A stretch of DNA of 6,153 nucleotides. Source: an uncultured Flavobacterium sp. Its GTDB lineage: Bacteria; Bacteroidota; Bacteroidia; Flavobacteriales; Flavobacteriaceae. Numbering within the stretch: the first letter of the stretch is position 1; each line of letters opens with the position of its first letter. Below are positions 1 to 5,809 of the stretch, one piece after another. The stretch is taken from NCBI RefSeq assembly GCF_946481155.1, contig NZ_CAMLMK010000134.1, positions 1 to 6,153 of the forward strand, in the 5' to 3' direction. The translations under genes and the position numbers were made by a program. Below the pieces are notes generated by a model. The model was not told the origin of the DNA. It did not search any database and saw only the letters and a program-made list of their open reading frames with translations.

Positions 1-5
1 GTTAA

Positions 6-25
6 ATTAGTTGCATCAAACTAAT
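6..25. repeat. Short inverted repeat upstream of ligA
   Basis: Perfect 7-base arms (ATTAGTT / AACTAAT) around a 6-base loop. A T-rich run follows at 34-45 and reaches the ligA start codon. It may be the remnant of a terminator for a gene left of the window or part of the ligA leader. The stem is A/T-rich and 8 bases separate it from the T run, so it is not a canonical intrinsic terminator. Confidence 0.35.
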
Positions 26-45
26 CTAGCCAATTTTTCTTTTTT

Positions 46-2046
46 ATGGATGTTTTGCAGCGAATACAAGCCCTAAGAGACGAACTCAATCAGCACAATT
101 ATAACTATTACACTTTAGATAATCCCACGATTTCCGACTATGAATTCGATATAAAACTGAAAGAACTTCAGGAGCTTGAAGCAAAGCATCCGGAATATTT
201 CGACGAGAATTCGCCAACAGAGCGGGTAGGTGGGTCTATCACCAAAAACTTCGAAACCGTTGCACACGAATTCAGAATGTACTCGCTGGACAATTCATAT
301 TCTAAAGAGGATTTGCTTGATTGGGAAAAACGTGCCCAAAAAATCTTAGGCGATGTTCCTCTGGAATATACCTGCGAATTGAAATATGACGGCGCTTCCA
401 TAAGTATTTCCTATGAAAACGGGAAGCTGAAAAGAGCTTTAACCCGTGGCGACGGATTTCAGGGAGATGATGTAACCAATAATATAAAAACCATAAAAGC
501 AATCCCGATTCAGTTAAAAGGTGATTTTCCTCCGAAATTTGATATCCGCGGCGAAATCATCCTGCCGTTTGCCGGATTTGAGAAAATGAACCAGGAGCTG
601 ATTGAAATCGGGGAAACACCTTATGCAAATCCGAGAAATACGGCTTCAGGCAGTCTGAAATTACAGGACAGCTCCCTGGTGGCGAAACGTCCGCTGGATT
701 GCTTACTTTATTCTATAATCGGAAACAATCTCTCTTTTAAGACTCATTTTGAAGGTTTGGAAAAAGCCCGTCATTGGGGATTCAAGGTGCCGACGCAAGC
801 TCATTTGGCTAAAAACATGAATGAAGTTTTCGATTTCATTGATCATTGGGACAAGCACCGACACGAAATGCCTTATGAAACGGATGGTGTTGTAGTGAAA
901 ATCAATAACATACACCAACAGCAGGAATTGGGCTATACGGCAAAATCACCGCGTTGGGCAATTGCTTATAAATTTAAAACCGAACAGGTATCCACACGCC
1001 TGAATTCGATTTCCTATCAGGTAGGAAGGACCGGTGCGATAACGCCTGTTGCTAATCTTCAGCCTGTTCAGTTGGCTGGAACCGTGGTAAAACGTGCTTC
1101 GCTTCATAACGCCGATCAGATTCAGAAATTGGATATTCGTGTTGGCGATGAGGTTTTTGTGGAAAAAGGAGGAGAAATCATTCCGAAGATTGTTGGTGTA
1201 GATCTGGAAAAACGTCCGCAGCATTCGGAAGTTACGCAGTACATTACACATTGCCCGGAATGCAATGCCGAGTTGGAAAGAAAAGAAGGCGAAGCAAATC
1301 ATTATTGCCCGAATTTCTATGGTTGCCCGCCGCAAATCATCGGAAGAATTCAGCATTATATTTCACGAAAAGCGATGGATATTGAAGGTCTGGGAGGAGA
1401 AACGGTTGCTTTATTATTCAACAACGGACTGGTGACCAATTATGCCGATTTATATGAACTTAAAAAAGAGCAGGTAATTCCATTGGAACGAATGGCGGAA
1501 AAATCGGCAGACAATCTTATAAAAGGTATTGAGAAATCAAAAGAGATTCCGTTCGAACGCGTTTTATATGCTTTGGGAATTCGATATGTAGGGGAAACTG
1601 TTGCGAAGAAATTAGCCAAACATTATAAAAATATTGATGCCCTCGCATCGGCTACGTTGATTGATTTGGTTTTAGTTGACGAAATTGGCGAAAAAATCGC
1701 TCAAAGTGTCATAGAATTTTTTGAAAATCAGGAAAATAGGCTTATCATTGACAGATTAAAACAATATGGAGTTCAACTGACTCTTTCCGCGGCAAGCGAT
1801 ACCAAGGTTTCTGATTTGCTTTCCGGAAAGACTTTTGTAGTTTCAGGCGTGTTTGAGAAATTTTCCAGAGACGATCTGAAAAAGGCTATAGAAGATAATG
1901 GTGGAAAAGTGGGCAGTTCCATCTCTGCAAAAACGCATTTCGTGATTGCAGGTGATAATATGGGACCGGCCAAACTCGAGAAAGCGAATCAGTTGAAAAT
2001 TCCAATTATCTCTGAAGATGATTTTACGGAAATGCTAAATGGATAA
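46..2046 (+). CDS. ligA: NAD+-dependent DNA ligase LigA
   Basis: Seals 3'-OH/5'-phosphate nicks in duplex DNA using NAD+ in replication and repair; cytoplasmic. The 666-residue product has the full family length and order. An N-terminal NMN-binding domain Ia carries Y21, Y22, D31 and D35, with Phe at 34 where Tyr is usual. In the adenylation domain the KYDG motif places the AMP-accepting lysine at K113; RGDG lies at 134-137, DGVVVK at 280-285 and WAIAYKF at 304-310. The OB fold is followed by a four-cysteine zinc finger (C403, C406, C421, C427), helix-hairpin-helix repeats (about 440-575) and a C-terminal BRCT domain (about 590-665, G619-G620). All catalytic motifs are intact. The ATG is the only plausible start: an in-frame stop lies at 22-24 with no other start between. 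It is preceded by a pyrimidine run rather than a purine-rich ribosome site. The stop overlaps the next start by 8 bases, suggesting co-transcription with the membrane genes. Confidence 0.98.
   Translation: MDVLQRIQALRDELNQHNYNYYTLDNPTISDYEFDIKLKELQELEAKHPEYFDENSPTERVGGSITKNFETVAHEFRMYSLDNSYSKEDLLDWEKRAQKILGDVPLEYTCELKYDGASISISYENGKLKRALTRGDGFQGDDVTNNIKTIKAIPIQLKGDFPPKFDIRGEIILPFAGFEKMNQELIEIGETPYANPRNTASGSLKLQDSSLVAKRPLDCLLYSIIGNNLSFKTHFEGLEKARHWGFKVPTQAHLAKNMNEVFDFIDHWDKHRHEMPYETDGVVVKINNIHQQQELGYTAKSPRWAIAYKFKTEQVSTRLNSISYQVGRTGAITPVANLQPVQLAGTVVKRASLHNADQIQKLDIRVGDEVFVEKGGEIIPKIVGVDLEKRPQHSEVTQYITHCPECNAELERKEGEANHYCPNFYGCPPQIIGRIQHYISRKAMDIEGLGGETVALLFNNGLVTNYADLYELKKEQVIPLERMAEKSADNLIKGIEKSKEIPFERVLYALGIRYVGETVAKKLAKHYKNIDALASATLIDLVLVDEIGEKIAQSVIEFFENQENRLIIDRLKQYGVQLTLSAASDTKVSDLLSGKTFVVSGVFEKFSRDDLKKAIEDNGGKVGSSISAKTHFVIAGDNMGPAKLEKANQLKIPIISEDDFTEMLNG
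2039..2046 (+). other. Stop/start overlap ligA to membrane gene 1
   Basis: ATGGATAA contains the start of membrane gene 1 and, in another frame, the ligA stop. With no spacer, translation of the membrane gene is probably coupled to ligA by ribosome reinitiation. Confidence 0.8.
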
Positions 2047-2746
2047 AAACCGACCGGCCTTACTACTCTACTTCGCTGCATCAATGGTGTATGTTATGTC
2101 AGTTGTCTTTCATTGGGACACTGTCATCACATTCCTGTTCAAACCTATGATTACTCCGGCAATTTATTTTTATTACTGGCAGTCGACCAAAGGGAAAGTT
2201 GGCATAATGCCTTCTCTGATAATCTGGCTGTTTTACATAGGAGACATGATGATCTTAATTGAATATGAAGACATACTTGTTCCCTTAATAACGCTGAATC
2301 TGGCTGCATATTTAATCTGGGGCTTTTATGTAACGAAAGATTTGCTCCACATTAGAAATCCGCATATATCCGGTTTCACGATCCTGATCATCTGCCTCGT
2401 TATTTTATTTTTACTGAGCTTGCTGTATGGTGCTTTAACGCTCGTTTTCAGCGCTGCCGATTCAAATTATGGCTTGCTCGTTGTTTATGGAGTAACTTTG
2501 GTATTGCTTGCAGTGGAAGCAGTTACTTATTATAGCCTGAAAAACAATTCTTCCAGCTTTTATCTTTTGGTAGGTATTTTTTCTCTTGTGATTTGCGATT
2601 TATTTTATGTGCTGTATAATTACTATGCGCCTCTGGAAGTGTTTATAAATATAAATGTTTCGTGTCAGGCGATATCTTTTTATTTTATAGTGAAGTTTTT
2701 CATAACCAGAAATGAAGATGCTAATTTAGAAGCCGCATATGAGTAA
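2039..2746 (+). CDS. Multi-pass membrane protein 1 of a four-gene tandem family, YhhN/TMEM86-like
   Basis: A 235-residue, very hydrophobic protein with about eight membrane segments (roughly 7-24, 28-47, 57-75, 77-99, 112-138, 145-165, 173-192, 200-222) and no cleavable signal peptide. Visible landmarks are K35-P36 with P40 (FKPMITP), G68-D69 (FYIGDM), C186-D187 (ICDLFY) and Q210. The KP...P, GD, ..D and Q arrangement resembles the YhhN/TMEM86 family, whose studied members are lysoplasmalogenases that cleave the vinyl-ether bond of lysoplasmalogens using conserved intramembrane acidic residues. The His usually found in the family's GxxF..H segment is not evident, so membership is distant and the activity is inferred only. 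It is closest to the next gene. The start ATG overlaps the ligA stop (ATGGATAA), consistent with translational coupling. An unrelated eight-helix membrane family of Bacteroidota remains possible. Confidence 0.85.
   Translation: MDKNRPALLLYFAASMVYVMSVVFHWDTVITFLFKPMITPAIYFYYWQSTKGKVGIMPSLIIWLFYIGDMMILIEYEDILVPLITLNLAAYLIWGFYVTKDLLHIRNPHISGFTILIICLVILFLLSLLYGALTLVFSAADSNYGLLVVYGVTLVLLAVEAVTYYSLKNNSSSFYLLVGIFSLVICDLFYVLYNYYAPLEVFININVSCQAISFYFIVKFFITRNEDANLEAAYE
2739..2746 (+). other. Stop/start overlap membrane gene 1 to 2
   Basis: ATGAGTAA holds the start of gene 2 and the stop of gene 1, with the same 8-base geometry as the ligA junction. Confidence 0.8.
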
Positions 2747-3416
2747 CAAATATTCCTTAATTCTATACTTCGTTGCCGGCTTAGCTTTTATGCTGGGAGT
2801 TGTGCTGAATAATAGCGAACTTATGCTGGTTTCAAAACCAATAATTGCTCCTGCAATTTTCTTCTATTACCTGCAGGAGAAGCATGAAAAATTCGATTGG
2901 AGTTATACCGCGATTATTACCTTGTTTTTTATTGGAGACATGATTGTGCTGATTGAATTGCCAAACGCCTTTCTTGCCATTGTGACCACTTTTCTGATCG
3001 CTTATCTGTTCTTTTTAAAAGGGATTATCGATGATTTGGTCGTCAATCGGTTCAGATCTTTAAACAGAATGCAGTTCTTTTCGATATTGGTAGCGGCTTT
3101 TTTTCTGCTTTATTTGCTCATAACTTCTTTGGATATTTTAATTGAAGCTAAAACAGAAAACATGTGGGTGTTAGTGCTTTATGGTATTATTCTGCTTTTC
3201 ATTGGAGTGATTTCATCTTTGAATTATATTTTTCATCCGTCGCGATACATGACTTTTATGCTTTTAACGGCGGTATGTTTTATAATTTCGGATCTCTTTT
3301 ATCTTCTTAAAAACGATTTTCTGGAAATAGAGATATTTAGTTATGTTAATAATAGCACTCAGGTCTTATCCTATTTTTTTCTCACACAATATTATATCCT
3401 TAAAAGAACCAGATGA
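2739..3416 (+). CDS. Multi-pass membrane protein 2, paralog of gene 1, YhhN/TMEM86-like
   Basis: A 225-residue membrane protein with about eight hydrophobic segments (roughly 5-22, 27-45, 56-75, 77-97, 112-132, 141-163, 171-190, 198-221). It is a clear paralog of the preceding product: SKPIIAPAIFFYY matches FKPMITPAIYFYY, FFIGDM matches FYIGDM, and SDLFYLL matches CDLFYVL. Landmark residues K33-P34, G66-D67, S184-D185 and Q208 have the same spacings as in gene 1 (K to D 34, D to D 118, D to Q 23). The Ser-Asp pair in segment 7 is the form most like canonical YhhN proteins, so this copy is a reasonable candidate for an active intramembrane hydrolase, although function is unproven. The start overlaps the upstream stop by 8 bases (ATGAGTAA); its own stop overlaps the next start. 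Confidence 0.85.
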   Translation: MSNKYSLILYFVAGLAFMLGVVLNNSELMLVSKPIIAPAIFFYYLQEKHEKFDWSYTAIITLFFIGDMIVLIELPNAFLAIVTTFLIAYLFFLKGIIDDLVVNRFRSLNRMQFFSILVAAFFLLYLLITSLDILIEAKTENMWVLVLYGIILLFIGVISSLNYIFHPSRYMTFMLLTAVCFIISDLFYLLKNDFLEIEIFSYVNNSTQVLSYFFLTQYYILKRTR

Positions 3417-3418
3417 TG
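3413..3418 (+). other. Stop/start overlap membrane gene 2 to 3
   Basis: ATGATG carries two tandem possible starts of gene 3. The stop TGA of gene 2 (3414-3416) overlaps both, giving a 4-base or 1-base overlap depending on which ATG is used. Coupled translation is likely in either case. Confidence 0.75.
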
Positions 3419-4096
3419 GAGTTTAAAATGACCAGGCAAAATATGGTTTTAGGATTTCTATATGTTCTTGCGACTTTTTTTACCATTTTGGGAGAATACG
3501 AAAAGGACCGGACGATGCTTGCCTTTTCTAAGCCTTTTCTAATTCCGTTAATTGGAGTAATGTATTTTACCTCTACAAAGAAAGTTAATAAAATATATGT
3601 TGTGGCTTTGGTTTTTGCCTGGTTGGCTAACTTGTTTTTTATACTACAGACAGAAGAATTTATTTTTAAAGGAGCGATAAGCTATCTGGTTTTTTGGGTG
3701 CTCATTACTTTCTTATTGTTGATCAATACAACTTTTCCGGATAAATTCTCGTTCATAATAGCATTAATACCGTTCGCATTTGTTTATTGTTGTGTTTTAG
3801 AGGTAATTTACGAAACCCTATACACCAGCATATTTCTCTTCTTTTTAAACGGAATTTTTATGACTTTTCTTGGGGCTTATTCCCTGGCAAGGTATTTTAA
3901 CAATTCGAATAAAACCAATACCTATTTATTAATCAGTATACTGCTGTTTACCTTCATCCAGTTTTTGGTTTCAATAGATCTCTATTATGTATCGGTAAAG
4001 ATCTTCAGGCCTTTATCAATGCTTTTATATGCGTGCGGACAGTTTTTTTTACTGCAGACCTTTATCGCTTTTGATCAAAGGCAAAGTAAAGATTGA
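3413..4096 (+). CDS. Multi-pass membrane protein 3, divergent paralog with Asp-to-Asn change, YhhN/TMEM86-like
   Basis: A 227-residue protein with about eight hydrophobic segments (roughly 10-27, 33-53, 61-78, 83-104, 112-130, 136-158, 169-190, 198-219). It shares the KP...P motif (K40-P41, P45) and an Asp in segment 7 (D189 in SIDLYY), plus Q210. At the site of the Gly-Asp pair of genes 1 and 2 it has A72-N73 (FAWLANLFF). It is most like the next gene: KKVN, W-x-A-N and the stretch YYxSxKIFRP (191-200) recur in both. If the family is enzymatic, replacement of the segment-3 Asp suggests altered or lost catalysis. Start choice is ambiguous: ATG 3413 gives an ATGA overlap with the previous stop, ATG 3416 gives a TGATG junction, and ATG 3428 is a third option. 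Confidence 0.82.
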   Translation: MMEFKMTRQNMVLGFLYVLATFFTILGEYEKDRTMLAFSKPFLIPLIGVMYFTSTKKVNKIYVVALVFAWLANLFFILQTEEFIFKGAISYLVFWVLITFLLLINTTFPDKFSFIIALIPFAFVYCCVLEVIYETLYTSIFLFFLNGIFMTFLGAYSLARYFNNSNKTNTYLLISILLFTFIQFLVSIDLYYVSVKIFRPLSMLLYACGQFFLLQTFIAFDQRQSKD

Positions 4097-4098
4097 TT

Positions 4099-4124
4099 TT
4101 TTTTAGTCGCTACGTTCTAAAAAA
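4099..4124. repeat. T-tract/A-tract inverted repeat between membrane genes 3 and 4
   Basis: Arms TTTTTTAG (4099-4106) and CTAAAAAA (4117-4124) flank a 10-base loop and start just after the gene 3 stop. The T tract is 5' and the A tract 3' on both strands, the opposite of a standard intrinsic terminator, so a terminator call is not supported. It could be a folded spacer or a protein-binding site. Confidence 0.4.
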
Positions 4125-4151
4125 TCCGTAAATTCATGTAGCTTAATTTTT

Positions 4152-4170
4152 GATTTTAAAAATTAAAATC
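4152..4170. repeat. Perfect A/T inverted repeat just before the gene 4 start
   Basis: GATTTTAA (4152-4159) and TTAAAATC (4163-4170) are exact 8-base inverted arms with a 3-base spacer, ending 3 bases before the ATG at 4174. The position covers the expected ribosome-binding region. It could be an operator or a weak RNA hairpin affecting translation, but A/T inverted repeats also arise by chance in AT-rich DNA. Confidence 0.4.
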
Positions 4171-4173
4171 GGC

Positions 4174-4896
4174 ATGAATTCCAAAATAGAAAAAGAGAAG
4201 CTTTCGAAATACCTTACGCTATTTTATATAGTCATAAGCGTGTTTTTGATTTATGCCGAATATTCAAAAAACGCGGTTTTTCTTTACTCCCTTAAACCCT
4301 TATTGATGCCAACGCTATTTGGTTTATATATGCTGAATAAAAAGAAGGTAAACAGGTATTTTGTTTTGAGCATTTTATTTATGTGGATTGCTAATATTAG
4401 CTTTATTGGCGCCGATAAAACGATGTTTATGGTTGGAGCACTAAATACTTTTCTATGCAGATTGTTTATCATCATACTGATTGTCCAACATTGTAAATGG
4501 CCAAAACCGCTACCTTTTTTAATAGCTACCTTTCCTTTTTTAATTATTTTCATCACCGTATTACAGCTGATAGGCGACAATTTGGGAGAGGCTTTTTATT
4601 TTTATATAATTAACGGGATCTCCGTGATTGTGTTGGGAGGCCTGGCTTTGTCAAACTATTACATAGCTTCGACCAAGGCAAATATTTACATTTTAATAAG
4701 TGTAGTACTTTTTACCTGTATGCAGTTCGTCGTGGCAGTTGATTTTTACTATCTTTCCATCAAAATATTCCGGCCAATAGCAATCGTCCTGTTTTCGGTG
4801 GCACAGTACCTTCTTTATAAAGCTGTTATACTTATGGATGTCAAAGGTGAGGAATGCGAGGAAAATCTAGATTACGATACTCCTTCCGGCAGTTGA
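4174..4896 (+). CDS. Multi-pass membrane protein 4, closest to gene 3, YhhN/TMEM86-like
   Basis: A 240-residue protein with about eight hydrophobic segments (roughly 12-29, 34-54, 61-79, 84-105, 113-132, 140-163, 169-190, 199-220). It carries KPLLMP (41-46), the most canonical YhhN-like form of that motif in the window, but has A73-N74 (MWIANISF) in place of Gly-Asp. D190 (AVDFYY) and Q211 are kept. Spacings equal those of gene 3 (K to N 33, N to D 116, D to Q 21). The ATG at 4174 is preferred over an in-frame TTG at 4150, which would add only a short Lys/Ile-rich extension and would lie on an inverted repeat. A Glu/Asp-rich tail (about 222-240) is absent from gene 3; its last nine codons lie opposite the 3' end of the convergent metallophosphatase gene. 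A 77-base spacer separates it from gene 3, so it may have its own promoter or translation control. Confidence 0.85.
   Translation: MNSKIEKEKLSKYLTLFYIVISVFLIYAEYSKNAVFLYSLKPLLMPTLFGLYMLNKKKVNRYFVLSILFMWIANISFIGADKTMFMVGALNTFLCRLFIIILIVQHCKWPKPLPFLIATFPFLIIFITVLQLIGDNLGEAFYFYIINGISVIVLGGLALSNYYIASTKANIYILISVVLFTCMQFVVAVDFYYLSIKIFRPIAIVLFSVAQYLLYKAVILMDVKGEECEENLDYDTPSGS
4867..4896. other. Tail-to-tail overlap of two convergent genes
   Basis: The last nine codons and stop of membrane gene 4 (+) and the 3' end of the metallophosphatase gene (-) share these 30 bases. No intrinsic terminator hairpin is visible between them, so each transcript probably runs antisense into the other. Confidence 0.85.
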
Positions 4897-5796
4897 AACC
4901 GCATTTTTCTTCTCATCAAAATAGAAATCTATCCTTCCTAAATTAATGCCATAACAGCCAACCTGATTGATCAACACTTCTCTGCCGTCAAGGTTTTTTT
5001 CTATTACAGGTTTGTCTAAGAAAGTATGGGTATGCCCACCAATAATCAAATCAATGTCTTTTGTTTTTTGTGCCAGCATTACATCACAAACCTTATCAGG
5101 AAAATCTTTGTATTTAAATCCGATATGCGATAAGCAGATAACCAGGTCACATTTCTTTTCATGTCTGAGAATCTGTGCCATGTCCTGAGCAATTTCAATT
5201 GGGTTATGGTAAACGGTTTCTTTATAAAGCTGCGGACTTACCAATCCATTCAATTCAACACCCAATCCGAATATGCCGATTTTCAGTCCGTCTTTCTGAA
5301 GTATTTTATAAGGTTTAACAATACCGTCAAGAATAGTATTTTTGAAGTCATAGTTCGCCGAAACAAAGTCGAATTTAGCATGAGGCAATTGGGCATAAAA
5401 ACCATCAATCCCATTGTCGAAATCATGATTACCCATAGTAGCTAAATCGTAGTTAAGCATGCTCATAAGCTTGAATTCCAACTCTCCGCCGTAATAATTA
5501 AAATACGGTGTTCCCTGGAAAATATCGCCCGCGTCCAACAGCAAAACGTTTTTCTCTTCTTTTCGTATCTGCTCCACTAAAGCCGCTCTTCTTGCAACGC
5601 CCCCCATGTTTGGATTCTTCGGATGATCGGCTGGAAACGGATCGATATGGCTGTGAACGTCATTAGTATGAAGAATCGTCATTTTCTTCATTTTGGAGGA
5701 AGTTTCCGGTGCTTCAAAACTGCTTAAAGACAATCCGCCCAACGTTAATAAAGCGGAACCCGCAGCTGTATTTTTTATAAAATCTCTTCTTTTCAT
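4867..5796 (-). CDS. Tat-exported metallophosphatase, 5'-nucleotidase (UshA) N-terminal type
   Basis: A 309-residue calcineurin-like phosphoesterase lacking the C-terminal nucleotide-binding domain of full UshA. The dinuclear metal-site motifs are all present: D46 and H48 (TNDVHSH), D91 (AGDIFQG), N123-H124 (MGNHDFDNG), H224 (LSHIGFK) and H255/H257 (GGHTHTF). The N-terminus is a twin-arginine signal: R3-R4 in KRRDFIKN, then a hydrophobic stretch (about 11-26), predicting export in folded form. The start at 5796 puts the Arg pair at the N-terminus as usual. An upstream in-frame ATG at 5832 would prepend twelve residues and overlap the preceding gene by 23 bases. With 5796 the gap to that gene is 13 bases, so the two form an operon. 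The likely role is hydrolysis of extracytoplasmic nucleotides or related phosphoesters together with the upstream product; the exact substrate cannot be read from sequence. Confidence 0.95.
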   Translation of the reverse strand: MKRRDFIKNTAAGSALLTLGGLSLSSFEAPETSSKMKKMTILHTNDVHSHIDPFPADHPKNPNMGGVARRAALVEQIRKEEKNVLLLDAGDIFQGTPYFNYYGGELEFKLMSMLNYDLATMGNHDFDNGIDGFYAQLPHAKFDFVSANYDFKNTILDGIVKPYKILQKDGLKIGIFGLGVELNGLVSPQLYKETVYHNPIEIAQDMAQILRHEKKCDLVICLSHIGFKYKDFPDKVCDVMLAQKTKDIDLIIGGHTHTFLDKPVIEKNLDGREVLINQVGCYGINLGRIDFYFDEKKNAVSTAGRSIVI

Positions 5797-5809
5797 TTGT
5801 CCACTATAT

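Noticed and set aside
946..1356. 136-codon open frame on the minus strand inside ligA
   Set aside because: It lies wholly antisense to the adenylation/OB/zinc region of an intact ligA and has no recognisable domain; it is a shadow of the coding strand.
4099..4124. Intrinsic terminator after membrane gene 3
   Set aside because: The stem is A/T-only at its base, and the T tract precedes rather than follows the hairpin on either strand.
4150..4173. TTG start adding eight residues to membrane protein 4
   Set aside because: The ATG at 4174 is a better start codon and gives a normal N-terminus; the TTG overlaps the inverted repeat and the A/T spacer.
4284..4580. 98-codon minus-strand open frame inside membrane gene 4
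   Set aside because: Antisense to a well-supported membrane gene, with a Lys/Ile-rich composition expected from reversing hydrophobic codons; no motif.
2039..4896. Defence system or toxin/effector cassette next to ligA
   Set aside because: All four proteins are hydrophobic along nearly their whole length with no soluble nuclease, ATPase, TIR or other sensor domain, so nothing supports a defence role.
5161..5445. 94-codon plus-strand open frame opposite the metallophosphatase
   Set aside because: It sits antisense to conserved catalytic motifs and has no family features of its own.
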